Of a DNA stretch of 58,820 bases, positions 1 through 8,018 are shown one piece after another. The notes beneath the pieces are model-generated. The model did not search any database, was not told the DNA's origin, and saw only the letters and a list, made by a program, of their open reading frames with translations. A program made the translations under genes and the position numbers. The stretch is from contig DRME01000047.1 of the NCBI GenBank assembly GCA_011375175.1, positions 1 through 58,820 on the forward strand. Direction: 5' to 3'. This stretch comes from Deltaproteobacteria bacterium. GTDB lineage: Bacteria; Desulfobacterota; GWC2-55-46; DRME01. Numbering within the stretch: position 1 is the stretch's first letter; each line of letters opens with the position of its first letter.

Positions 1-43
1 ACAAAAAGGTCCCCTCAGTGCAGTAAATCAGAGTCTCCTTAGG
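1..43. repeat. Fragment of dispersed palindromic element (E1)
   Basis: The window opens inside an H2-type hairpin end (ACAAAAAGGT...CCTCAG) followed by the typical terminus AGTAAATCAGAGTCTCCTTA. It is the right-hand end of a copy whose remainder lies outside the window. It abuts the next copy directly. Confidence 0.8.
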
Positions 44-252
44 GAAGCTCTGATTTATTACACTGGGGGAAACTTTCTGTAGAAAGTTTCCCCCAGCCCC
101 CCTTCAAAGACTTTCAATACGACTTGGGTTCCCCCTGTTTTGCCAAGCAAAACAGGGGGAAACCAAGTCGCATTAAAAGTTTTTGGAGGGAGTCTGAGGG
201 AACCTTTTTACAAAAAGGTTCCCTCAGGGTAATTAATCAGAGTCTCCTTAGC
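44..252 (+). repeat. Dispersed palindromic element, full H1-C-H2 copy (E2)
   Basis: Module order is left terminus (GAAGCTCTGATTTATTAC), hairpin H1 (GGGGGAAACTTTC / GAAAGTTTCCCCC), the spacer CCCTTCAAAGACTTTC, central palindrome C (arms GACTTGG.../...CCAAGTC around TTTTGC-CAA-GCAAAA), the spacer AAAAGTTTTTGGAGGGAGTC, hairpin H2 (GAGGGAACC / GGTTCCCTC) and right terminus. No coding signal is credible here. The stretch from 253 to 387, between the element and the hypA stop, holds a G/C-run hairpin (CCCCCTGCCTGCGGGGG, 340-363 region) without a U tract, and otherwise nothing I recognise. Confidence 0.9.
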
Positions 253-387
253 AGGGAAACACCGCTTGGAGCCCTTTGTCAAGCAATAAGTGGGGAGCCG
301 CCCGGAACGGGACCGGGAGGGTTGAAGAGGGGGTATGTTTGTCATCCCCCTGCCTGCGGGGGGGAGGGGGGGAGGCGGGCCGTGCGC

Positions 388-732
388 CTATTCGACGTCG
401 ATGGATACGATCTCGAGCTCCGTACCCGAGAGCCTGAGGATATTCGCGCCGCCGCAGCGGGGACAGGGCTCGAGAAGGTAGCCCTCCATGACGAACTCCG
501 TTGCGCAGCCACGGCAGCGGCCCCTGACCGCCACCTCCTCGATCAAAAGGCGCGCGCCCTCGAGGGGAGTGCCCCTGGAGACCGCATCGAAGCAGAAGCT
601 CAGGGCCAGGGGCTCGAGGGCCGTGAGCTTTCCCACCCGCAGCCGCACCTCCTTGATCGTGCTCGCCCCCTCACGCTCCATGCGCTCCCTTACGGCCTCC
701 ACCACGCTTACCGTTATCCCCATCTCGTGCAT
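388..732 (-). CDS. hypA: Hydrogenase nickel-incorporation protein HypA
   Basis: A 114-residue HypA. It delivers Ni to the hydrogenase large subunit together with HypB. I chose the ATG at 732, not the one 9 bases upstream, because HypA must begin Met-His-Glu: His2 is the nickel ligand, and this start gives MHEMGI. The zinc site is visible as C73-x2-C76 and C90-x2-C93. Length matches the family (about 113-120 aa). It is the last gene of the minus-strand hydrogenase block and is separated from the maturation protease gene by a 400-base repeat cluster, so cotranscription is likely but not certain. hypB, hypC, hypD and hypE are not in this window. Confidence 0.95.
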   Translation of the reverse strand: MHEMGITVSVVEAVRERMEREGASTIKEVRLRVGKLTALEPLALSFCFDAVSRGTPLEGARLLIEEVAVRGRCRGCATEFVMEGYLLEPCPRCGGANILRLSGTELEIVSIDVE

Positions 733-766
733 GAGCGCCATACCTCCCGGAGAAGGCCCTGCTCGG

Positions 767-1161
767 CCGCCTGGGGGGACTTCCTGCAGAAGGGCTCTTC
801 GTTTGCGGCGGCGACCGGGAGGTCCGGGCGCGCCAGGCGGGATCTTTTACGCCTTTGCGCCCGGACCTCCCGGCCGCCGCCGCGCAAGCACATTGACAAG
901 GAAACTCTGATTTATTGCCCTGAGGGAACCTTTTTGTAAAAGGGTCACAGACCCACGGTTCCCCCAGATTGTCCGCGCCGGCTGCCTCTGGGGGCCGTAC
1001 CGGGGGTTCGGGCCGCAAAGGCGTAAAAATATCCCGCCTGGCGCGGGCCGAACCCCCGGTACGGCCGAAGACCCGAATAACATAGGGGCAGGGGGGAAAC
1101 GTGGGCCTGTGGCCCTTCTTCAGAAAGTTTCCCCCAGCGCAATCAATCAGGGCTTCCCTCA
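767..1161. repeat. Compound palindromic element with two K hairpins (E3)
   Basis: This fills the hypA-protease gap. It holds one K hairpin at about 812-889 (GCGCCAGGCGGG first) and a second, inverted K hairpin at about 985-1065 (GCCGCAAAGGCG first), separated by an H2-type remnant with a GGGTCACAGACCC insert. It ends in H1 with a GGGCCTGTGGCCC insert and the terminus CAATCAATCAGGGCTTCCC. That terminus contains the stop codon of the maturation protease gene. Confidence 0.85.
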
Positions 1162-1649
1162 AGCCTGCGCAGGTCGTAGCCGAACCTGGCGAGCTCGTCC
1201 TTTACGAGGGAGGCCACGTCGTCGAGTCTCTCCCTCACCGTCTCGCTCAGTTCGAGTCCCGGCGAGATGTCGGCCGGCTCGACGGCTATGACCACGAGCT
1301 CCTCGGGGTTCGCTCCCTCCAGTTGCGCCATTGCCAGAAGCTCCTTCAGGCCCACGTCGTGGCAGGCGGTCATAAGCGGCAGCGACCGATGGAGCCTTTC
1401 GCCGGGGATGCGGTAGACCGAGCCCGGCTCGCCTCCCGCCCTTGCGGCGTCGATTACGATCACCCGGCTGTGGGAGGCGAGGAGGCTCAGGAGCCTCAAG
1501 CCGCCGCAGCCGCCGTCCACGAGCTCCACGCCCTCGGGCGGAACGTAGCGCTCCCTCAGGTGCTCCACGGCCCTTACGCCGAGGCCCTCGTCTCTCAACA
1601 GGATGTTACCGACCCCCAGCACCAGGACGGCGCGGCCTTCGTCTCTCAT
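1143..1649 (-). CDS. Hydrogenase maturation endopeptidase (HyaD/HybD/HupD family)
   Basis: A 168-residue Ni-dependent protease. It removes the C-terminal peptide of the large subunit after the last metal-ligating His. The N-terminus carries the GVGN...DEGLG signature (D20, E21). D45 in VELVDGG and H97 in TACHDVG fit the Ni-ligand triad known from HybD (Glu, Asp, His). The ATG at 1649 was chosen because the family starts a few residues before the LGVGN strand; the open frame continues upstream but without similarity. It lies 74 bases after the cytochrome b gene. The last residues, GSPD-stop, come from the repeat terminus, so the native C-terminus may have been replaced. The substrate is inferred to be the adjacent Sec-containing large subunit. 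Confidence 0.93.
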   Translation of the reverse strand: MRDEGRAVLVLGVGNILLRDEGLGVRAVEHLRERYVPPEGVELVDGGCGGLRLLSLLASHSRVIVIDAARAGGEPGSVYRIPGERLHRSLPLMTACHDVGLKELLAMAQLEGANPEELVVIAVEPADISPGLELSETVRERLDDVASLVKDELARFGYDLRRLEGSPD

Positions 1650-1723
1650 GGCAAAAAAACGGGACGGGAAGCGCTCCGCCCCCCGCCGCCCTCGCCCCGG
1701 CACCGTCTCCGTCAGCAGCTCTT

Positions 1724-2311
1724 TCACCCGCCGGAGCGCCTGTAGTAGTATCCGTGGAACATGGCCCACAGGGCCCGTATGTCCTCGGTGAGTACGAGGT
1801 AGAGGTGGACTATGATGAAGGAGGCGAAGACGTACATGAGGAAGTCGTGGAGCATGCGCACGGCCATGAGTCCCCCCATGAGCTCGTTCACCGCCATGAG
1901 CCGAGCCGGCCAGTAGAGGCCGAAACCCGTGAGGGCCTGGACGAATATGAGCGCCCACAGCAGGTTGTAGGTGAGCTTCTGCAGGGGGTTGTACTTTACG
2001 AAAGCGGGCGGCTCGTCGGCGAGGAAGAGGTAGTAGGCCGCCGTGCGCGGCAGGTTCCGCAGGTCCGAGACGCCGAATATCTCGGTTCTCCGCTCGACGG
2101 CCAGCGTGTGGTAGACGTGGAAGAGCCACGAGAAGACGAGGGCGTACATGGAGATGAAGTGGAGCGACCTTGCGCCGTTCATGTCGCCTGCGGGTATGAG
2201 CCCGGGGTAGCGGATGTTGAGTCCGCTGCCCATGAGAAGCAGTACCGAGAGGGCCATCACCCAGTGGACGATGCGCTCGGCCAGGTCGTGGCGCAGATAC
2301 CTCTCCTCCAT
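1724..2311 (-). CDS. Ni/Fe-hydrogenase b-type cytochrome subunit
   Basis: A 195-residue integral membrane di-heme cytochrome b. It accepts electrons from the hydrogenase small subunit and passes them to the quinone pool. Four hydrophobic segments are visible: IVHWVMALSVLLLMGSGL, the SMYALVFSWLFHVYH region, the NLLWALIFVQALTGFGLYW region, and FLMYVFASFIIVHLYLVL. Histidines at the expected positions (H8/H16 near the first helix, FHVYH after the second, MLHDF and IVHLY around the last) are candidate heme ligands. Length is slightly shorter than HyaC/HupC (about 220-240). The ATG at 2311 has upstream purines (GGAGCAG). It follows the large subunit gene across a degenerate repeat, so it is probably in the same operon. 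Confidence 0.92.
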   Translation of the reverse strand: MEERYLRHDLAERIVHWVMALSVLLLMGSGLNIRYPGLIPAGDMNGARSLHFISMYALVFSWLFHVYHTLAVERRTEIFGVSDLRNLPRTAAYYLFLADEPPAFVKYNPLQKLTYNLLWALIFVQALTGFGLYWPARLMAVNELMGGLMAVRMLHDFLMYVFASFIIVHLYLVLTEDIRALWAMFHGYYYRRSGG

Positions 2312-2340
2312 GACCGCTGCTCCTTTCAGGTGTAGAGAAA

Positions 2341-2542
2341 AGTTCCGCCTGGGGGAGACTTCCCCGCGCGGGGGGACGGCCCGGCCTCACCCCGAGCTCC
2401 CCTCGGTGGCGGCCTCCCTGAGGTCCGGCCCGCGCCAGGCGGGATTGTTACGCCTTTGCGGCCCGGACCTCCGGGAGGCCGCTGCGCGGACACTCCTCCA
2501 TCCGGCGTGCAAGAAGGGGGAGCCTTTTTCGGAGAGCTTCCC
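2341..2542. repeat. Degenerate palindromic element with K hairpin (E4)
   Basis: This lies between the large-subunit and cytochrome genes. A K hairpin at about 2398-2494 has arms CCTCCCTGAGGTCCGG... and CCGGACCTCCGGGAGG around GCGCCAGGCGGG/TTACGCCTTTGCGG. Flanks are weakly recognisable H1/H2 remnants. Because it is inside an operon, the folded RNA would sit between two coding regions of one message. Confidence 0.75.
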
Positions 2543-4165
2543 TCAGCGGACCCTGAAACTCAGTATTTCGTTTGTTTCCGGCTCAATCACGTGAACCGCG
2601 CAGGCCATTCAGGGGTCGAAGGAGTGGACCACGCGCAGGATCTCGAGCGGGTTTCGCACGTCCTGCACGGGCACTCCTATGAGCGCCTCTTCGGCCGGCC
2701 CTCTTGTGCCGTTGTCGTCGCGGGGCGAGAAGTTCCAGTTCGACGCCGGCACGGCCTGCCACCTTTCGAGCCTGCCGCCCTTTATGGTGTTGTAGTCGGT
2801 TATGCAGCCGCGCGGGGCGTCCCAGCCCGCCACGCCGCTCGCCGAGTCCGGTATCTCGTAGGGGGTGTAGAAGTCCATGTCGCCGCGCTTGATGTTGCCC
2901 ACGAGCTCGTCTATCCAGCCCTGCACGGCGTCCACCGTCATCTTCAGCTTGAGCACCCTCGCAACGACGCGGCCCAGCGCGGAGAAGAGTATCTCGTGGC
3001 GGCCCGCCATACCCACGGCCTCGAGCGTGTCGTCCACGAGCCTTACGGCCTCTTCCCGTCCCGATGCGTAGGCCACGAGCATCTGCGCCAGCGGCCCTCC
3101 CTCCATGGGGCGTCCCTTGAGCCTTACCGCCTTGGTCCAGTCGTAGCGGCCCTCGTGGTCTATCTCCTTTATGCCCTCCGTGCCCGTGAAGTCGGGCTCC
3201 GTCTCGCCGACCGAGGGGTTCTTGCCGCCTCCGCAACGGTCGGTGTACCAGCTGTGGCCCACGTACTCCTCTATGTCGTCGAGAAGGTCGATGCGCTCAA
3301 CCTTCGAGAGATCCGCCGCCTCGATTGCGCCGCGGGGGAAGAGCCGCTCGTAGGGGTCCTGGCTCTCGGCGTCGAGCACGCCCATGGTGATGTAGTTTCT
3401 GTGGCCGCCGCCGTAGTCCTTGAGGTAGAGGTAGTAGGGCGCTATGGCCAGCAGGTCGGGCACGACCGTGTTGTCGACGAAGTCCTTGACCTTGGCCATC
3501 TTGTCCTCATAGTCGGCTATCTGGGTGAGCGTGGGGATGCAGGTCACGCCGCCGGGCGGCGAGGTGATGATGTAGGGGAACTTGCCGCCGAAGACGGCGC
3601 CCGCCTCGTTGGCCAGCGACTTCACCCTTATGCTCTCCAGGTAGTGGGCCACGATCTCGAGGTTGAGCTCCGGCGGGAGCCGGTACTCGGGGTGGCCCCA
3701 GTAGGCGTTTGCCAGGAAGCCGAGCTGGCCGCTGTCGACGAAGGTCTTTATGCGCTCCTGCACGCGCCGCAGCGACGGTGTGGCCGGCCTGGCCTCGAGG
3801 GCGCTCACGATGTCCACGTAGTCGAAGCCGTTGAGGATGTAGAACCAGAGTATGTGGTCGTAGGCTATCTGCGAGGCCTCCATGAGGTTTCTTATGAGCC
3901 TTGCGTTGTCGGGCGGCCTTACGCCGAAGGAGTCTTCGAGGCTCATGGCCGCCGTGTGGCCGTGGGGCGTGGGGCATATGCCGCAGATGCGGTGCGAGAA
4001 GTGCCATGCGTCGCGCGGGTCCCGGCCCTTGAGGATGATCTCGTAGCCGCGGAAGAGGGTCGTCGTGTTCCAGGCATTGACCACCTTGCCGCCCGCTATC
4101 TCGACCTCGATCCTCAGGTGTCCCTCTATGCGCGTTATGGGGTCTATCACTATCCTTTGAGCCAC
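2543..4165 (-). CDS. hysA: [NiFeSe] hydrogenase large subunit, selenocysteine-containing
   Basis: 540 residues when the in-frame TGA at 2611-2609 is read as selenocysteine. A conventional call stops there at 518 aa and loses the active-site ligands. The N-terminus has RIEGH and the L1 motif RICGICP (C61, C64). The C-terminus reads DP-U519-MACAVH525, exactly the L2 motif DPCxxCxxH with Sec for the first Cys, followed by a 15-residue tail ending at the TGA at 2543. Such a tail after the last His is what the maturation protease removes. The catalytic subunit oxidises H2 at a Ni-Fe site. The gene starts 3 bases after the small-subunit stop. A sequencing error (TGC to TGA) is the alternative, but the partner small subunit carries the Cys typical of NiFeSe enzymes. 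Sec machinery (selA, selB, selC, selD) is not in this window. Confidence 0.92.
2579..2611 (-). promoter_or_regulatory. Candidate bacterial SECIS hairpin downstream of the Sec UGA
   Basis: Immediately after the TGA the minus strand can form a 4-bp stem CGCG/CGTG (2600-2597 with 2591-2588, one G-U pair) with loop GUUCA, whose first bases are G-U. An outer GGC/GCC pairing joins 2606-2604 with 2582-2580. The loop lies about 12 bases after the UGA, closer than in E. coli fdhF (about 18), so this fold is tentative. Its position is where a bacterial SECIS must be. Confidence 0.35.
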
Positions 4166-4168
4166 GGC

Positions 4169-5290
4169 CTACTCACCCCCCTCCTCTTCTTCCCTGACCA
4201 CGCGGCTCTCTTTCCTGCCGAGCCTGCCCTTGGCCGCGCTTGCGGCCAGGTGTGCGCCCACGCCGGCGGCGGCCGCCGCGGCAAGGGCGATGCCCGCCCT
4301 GTCGGCCGTGGTCCTCACCCCCGCCACCTCCACCCCTGGCAGCGGCTCGTAGAAGTCGGCGAAGCGGTCCCAGAAGCGGGGCTCGAAGCACCCGATGCAG
4401 GGCGCGCCGGCGCCGATGCACCAGTTCTGGCGGTTGTTCCAGAGGACCTGGGGACAGTTGCTGAAGGTCTCGGGTCCCCGGCAGCCGACCTTGTAGAGAC
4501 AGTAGCCCCGGGCCTCCTCGACGGTGCCGAAGCGCTCGACGAACCGGCCCTCGTCGAAGTGGCCGCGCCGCGGGCAGTTGTCGTGGATGGTCCTGCCGTA
4601 GAGGTCGAGGGGACGGCCGTAGGCGTCGAGCTCCGGGAGAGCGCCGAGCAGCAGGTAGCGGAGGACCGTGGAGATGATGTTTTCGGGGTTTACGGGGCAG
4701 CCGGGGAGGTTTATGACCGGCGTGGCGATGGACCTGCTCTTGAGAAACTCCCCTACGCCCACGGCGCCCGTGGGGTTGGGGCTTGCGCCCTGGGTGCCGC
4801 CGTGGGTCGCGCACATGCCCACGGCCACCACGGCGTCGGCCCTGCGGCCCACGCGCTCCATGATCTCCATGGAGGTCAGACCGCCTATGGTCATGGCGCT
4901 CGGTATGCCCGTAGCCACCGCTCCCTCGACGACACAGAGAAAGCCTCCGGCGTCGACGGCCTTCCAGAGGTTTTCGTGGGCCTTTTCACCGGCGGCGGCG
5001 TTGACGGCCTCGTGGTATTCGAGGCTCAGTATTTCGAGGATTATCCTGTCGACCTCGGGGTAGGTGGCGTTTATGAAGGACTCGGTGCAGCCCAGGCACT
5101 CCATGAAGTCGAGCCACACCAGGGGCGGGCGCCTGCTCATCCGCTCCACGGCCTCGGCGATGCGGGGCACGGCGGCCTGGGAGAGCCCCAGAAGCGCCGC
5201 CGCCTGGGCGCAGAACTTGAGGAACGAACGCCTGGAAACCCCCTTCAGCTCCAGACCGTCGAGAAATTCCCTGCCGAGCTCGGGCTCCAT
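4169..5290 (-). CDS. hysB: [NiFeSe]-type hydrogenase small subunit, Tat-exported
   Basis: A 373-residue FeS electron-transfer subunit. A twin-arginine signal (SRRSFLKF, residues 19-26) precedes a hydrophobic stretch. The proximal cluster motif is ECLGC (C65, C68) with C160 and C198. The distal cluster uses H236, C239, C264 and C270. In the medial region, NWC291-IGAGAP-C298-IGC301 has Cys where standard [NiFe] enzymes have Pro (NWP). That change is known to give a third [4Fe-4S] cluster and is characteristic of [NiFeSe] hydrogenases. An Ala-rich hydrophobic segment at about 332-353 looks like a C-terminal membrane anchor, followed by a charged tail. It is the first gene of the operon. A GGGGGG-rich ribosome-binding region precedes the ATG at 5290. 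Confidence 0.95.
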   Translation of the reverse strand: MEPELGREFLDGLELKGVSRRSFLKFCAQAAALLGLSQAAVPRIAEAVERMSRRPPLVWLDFMECLGCTESFINATYPEVDRIILEILSLEYHEAVNAAAGEKAHENLWKAVDAGGFLCVVEGAVATGIPSAMTIGGLTSMEIMERVGRRADAVVAVGMCATHGGTQGASPNPTGAVGVGEFLKSRSIATPVINLPGCPVNPENIISTVLRYLLLGALPELDAYGRPLDLYGRTIHDNCPRRGHFDEGRFVERFGTVEEARGYCLYKVGCRGPETFSNCPQVLWNNRQNWCIGAGAPCIGCFEPRFWDRFADFYEPLPGVEVAGVRTTADRAGIALAAAAAAGVGAHLAASAAKGRLGRKESRVVREEEEGGE

Positions 5291-5376
5291 GAAGGACCAC
5301 CCCCCCTCGAAGTGCCTTTGCGTTGCGCCGCGCGCATCCGTCGGGAACGTGCCCGCGGGAAGGACGCACGATACTG

Positions 5377-5600
5377 AGGAAGCTCCGATTAATTACCCTG
5401 GGGGAAACTTTCTGTAGAAGGGCCATAGGCCCACGCTTCCCCCAAACCCCCTTCAAAGACTTCTGATGCCTTTCGTACTCCCCTGATTTTGCAAGCAAAA
5501 TCAGGGGAGTACGAAAGCATTGAAAGTTTTTGGAGGGAGTCTGAGGGAACCTTTTTACAAAAAGGTTCCCTCAGTGCAATAAATCAGAGTTTCCCTAAAG
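5377..5600 (+). repeat. Dispersed palindromic element, full copy with variant C arm (E5)
   Basis: Left terminus (AGGAAGCTCCGATTAATTACC), H1 with a GGGCCATAGGCCC insert, central palindrome with arms GCCTTTCGTACTCCCC... and its complement around TTTTGC-AA-GCAAAA, H2 (GAGGGAACC), and right terminus ending TTTCCCTAAAG. The C arm sequence is unrelated to that of E2, yet pairs as well. It lies upstream of the hydrogenase small subunit and downstream of the histidine kinase gene; 5601-5725 shows no feature. Confidence 0.9.
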
Positions 5601-5725
5601 GGCGAAGGGCGCACCCGGCGGCGTTGCGGACCGCAAGGTCTTGTTTTGTGCCGGTCTATACTCTGTCGCTTGCCTGTAATCAGAGCTTAGCACAAAAAAC
5701 CGGGCTGTCAAATCAGCCCCGGCGG

Positions 5726-7798
5726 TCAGGCGCCGCCTTCCCCTGTGAGCTCCGCCAGCAGCGCCAGAAGGCGCGGTACGTCGTAGGGCTTGCGGATGAA
5801 CCTGATGCCCTTGCGCCGGATCTTCGACTTGTCCATGTGGTTGTCCATGTACCCGCTGTTGAGTATGACCTTCACGGCCGGGTTCAGGCCCCTGAGCTCG
5901 TCGATGAGGCGCATGCCGTCCCTGTCGGGCAGCACGTAGTCGCTTATGACGACCTGGAACGCGCCGTTTCTCTCCTTGAAAAGGGCGAGCGCCTCTGCGG
6001 CCGTGGCGGCGCAGGCGACCTCGTAGCCTTCGTCCTCGAGGACCATGGCCGCCGTCTCGCGCACCATGTCGTCGTCCTCGACGACCAGTATCCTCTTGCC
6101 CGCGCCGCCGCCGGAGAGGGGCAGCGGGGCGTCGAGCTCGTCGGGGGGCTGCACGCTCGCCGCCGGCAAGTAGACCTCGAAGGCGCTGCCCTCGCCGGGC
6201 GCGCTCCTGACGTTTATCCAGCCGCCGTGATCGCGCACGATGCCGTAGACGACCGTCAGGCCCAGGCCCGAGCCGGTGCCGGACTTCTTGGTCGTGTAGA
6301 AGGGCTCGAATATGCGCTCCAGCTCGTCGTCGGAGATGCCCGCGCCCCGGTCCTCGACGGTGAGTTTCACGAAGCTGCCGGGACGCGAGCCGGCCATCTC
6401 GTTGCAGTCGCTGCGGCCGAGCACGACGTTCTCGGTTCTGATGGTTATAGTGCCGCCCTCGGGCATGGCGTCGCGGGCGTTGACGACGAGATTGGTGATG
6501 ACCTGCTCCATGTTGCCGCGGTCGGCGCTTACGGGCTTGAGGGCCGAGTCGTTCTCGACCTTGATGGCGTAGCTCTCGCCTATGAGGGGGGCGAGCATTC
6601 CGGTAAGGGCCGTTATGACCTTGTTCAGGCAAAGCGGGACGTGGGAGGCCGGTTCGCTGCGGCTGAAGAGCAGCAACTGGCGGGTGAGCTCCGTTGCCCG
6701 CTGCGACGCTTTGAGTATCTGGCCGAAGAGCTCGTGGCACTGCGCGCCCGGCTCGCTGCGTTTCATCCCCAGGTGGCTGAGCGTCTTTATGGCCGTCTGG
6801 ATGTTGTTGAAGTCGTGGGCTATGCCGCCGGCGAGCCGTCCAACGGCCTCCATCTTCTGGGAGTGGAGAAGCTGGGCGTAGAGCCTCTCGCGCTCCTTCT
6901 CCAGGCGGGTGCGCTCCGTGTCGTCCCGCACCGACCCTATGATCCTCGTCCTTGCGTCGATGGTGAACGTGCCGGCCTTCATCTCGCCGGGAAAGACGGT
7001 GCCGTCCTTGCGCTGGAAGGTGAGCGTAGCCGTGGAGCCCGGCCGGCGGCGGAAGAGCCTCTCCAGGGCGGCCCTCGATCTCTTCGCAGGACCGGCAAGC
7101 TTGAGGGACGTGAGCCCTATGAGCTCATCCTTCGTGTAGCCGAAGAGTTTCTGCGCCGCGTTGTTGGCGTCCTCGATCTTCAGCGTCCGGGCGTCGACGA
7201 TGATGACGGCCTCCGACTCGTTTTCGAAGAGGAGGCGGTAGCGGGCCTCGCTCTCCCTGAGCGCCTGTTCGGCCCTGTGCCTCTCTATGATGCCGGCGAG
7301 CGTATGGGCCGCCGCCGCGAGAAAGTCCCTTTCGCTTTGCTGCTCGCTGTGGCCCTCCCTCACATAGAGGGTCAGCACGCCGAGGGTCCTCTCGCCGCAC
7401 CTTACGGGAACGCAGTAGTGTCCGTGGGGCTGGATGCCTTCGTATCTGATGACGTGGGACTCGTCGACCCGGTCGACGAAGACGATCCTGCCCGTTGCGG
7501 CGGCCTCGCCGCAGAGGCATTTGCCGACGGGGACCGTCCGGCAGGCCCTTTCCATGTCCGGGGTAAGCCCCACCGACGTCCTGAGCACAAGTGTCTGCGG
7601 GTCCTCGTCGTCGGCGAGGAAGATCGCCCCCTTCCTGACGAGGGGCAGCCAGGGCAGCGAGAGGAGACGGTCGAGGATCCGCCCGAGCTGCTCGTCGAAG
7701 GGGATCCTGTCCATGGAGACGGTGAGTATCTCGTTGATGACGCGCTGCTGCTCGAGGGCGTCGCGAAGGCCGCTATGGGAACGTCTGGCGACGGTCAT
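5726..7798 (-). CDS. GAF-PAS hybrid sensor histidine kinase with receiver domain
   Basis: 690 residues, apparently soluble. Order: an N-terminal GAF domain (about 30-170), PAS (about 180-295), HisKA with phospho-accepting H328 in GGIAHDFNN, HATPase (N box [11 protein letters not shown] box GSGLGL), and a C-terminal receiver with phospho-acceptor Asp in [10 protein letters not shown]. The GAF domain is rich in Cys and His (C86, C94, C96, H115, H125, H127, C129, C134), which could bind metal or sense redox; that is inference. I chose the ATG at 7798 because AAGGAGGGAGAG precedes it and the GAF helix follows; upstream codons look non-coding. It sits between the hydrogenase operon and hypF on the same strand, so a role in hydrogenase or redox control is possible but unproven. 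The 220 bases upstream include an AT-rich patch (about 7970-8010) and no gene. Confidence 0.9.
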   Translation of the reverse strand: MTVARRSHSGLRDALEQQRVINEILTVSMDRIPFDEQLGRILDRLLSLPWLPLVRKGAIFLADDEDPQTLVLRTSVGLTPDMERACRTVPVGKCLCGEAAATGRIVFVDRVDESHVIRYEGIQPHGHYCVPVRCGERTLGVLTLYVREGHSEQQSERDFLAAAAHTLAGIIERHRAEQALRESEARYRLLFENESEAVIIVDARTLKIEDANNAAQKLFGYTKDELIGLTSLKLAGPAKRSRAALERLFRRRPGSTATLTFQRKDGTVFPGEMKAGTFTIDARTRIIGSVRDDTERTRLEKERERLYAQLLHSQKMEAVGRLAGGIAHDFNNIQTAIKTLSHLGMKRSEPGAQCHELFGQILKASQRATELTRQLLLFSRSEPASHVPLCLNKVITALTGMLAPLIGESYAIKVENDSALKPVSADRGNMEQVITNLVVNARDAMPEGGTITIRTENVVLGRSDCNEMAGSRPGSFVKLTVEDRGAGISDDELERIFEPFYTTKKSGTGSGLGLTVVYGIVRDHGGWINVRSAPGEGSAFEVYLPAASVQPPDELDAPLPLSGGGAGKRILVVEDDDMVRETAAMVLEDEGYEVACAATAAEALALFKERNGAFQVVISDYVLPDRDGMRLIDELRGLNPAVKVILNSGYMDNHMDKSKIRRKGIRFIRKPYDVPRLLALLAELTGEGGA

Positions 7799-8018
7799 CT
7801 CTCCCTCCTTGGTCGCCGGTCCGGCGCTCGCGCGCGAGCCGGCGGCCCGCGGTCGCGGCCCGCCCCGCCAGGGCGATGACTGTTCGCAACGGAGCCGGAG
7901 CGCCGGCGAAGGGCTGTGGTTCCTCGATGAAGGGACTCGGTGAGTTTCCGAGATGTGGCTGGCCGCGGGAAATAGCAACAGATAGTTTATAAAAATATAT
8001 ACGATAAGGAACGGGCCG

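Noticed and set aside
60-92. H1 and H2 hairpins as ordinary intrinsic terminators
   Set aside because: The stems are long, but no U tract follows, and copies lie upstream of genes and inside operons as well as at ends. A termination role cannot be excluded but is not shown.
44-252. CRISPR array
   Set aside because: Repeats are dispersed singly through the window, variable in length, palindromic and not separated by regular spacers. No cas genes are present.
812-889. tRNA or other known structured RNA in the K hairpins
   Set aside because: There is no cloverleaf, anticodon loop or TTC arm. The unit is one long hairpin repeated eleven times.
124-939. Open frames in repeats giving peptides such as SFWRESEGTFLQKGSL
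   Set aside because: These recur at many element copies in different frames and are by-products of the H1, C and H2 modules, not genes.
2543-2611. Large subunit ending at the TGA at 2609 as a truncated, inactive protein
   Set aside because: The sequence right after the TGA completes the metal-binding motif and a normal processing tail, and the partner subunit has NiFeSe features.
2456-5377. Long plus-strand open frame of 973 codons opposite the hydrogenase genes
   Set aside because: It is the antisense shadow of the two hydrogenase subunits in GC-rich DNA. The minus strand has unmistakable motifs; this frame has none.
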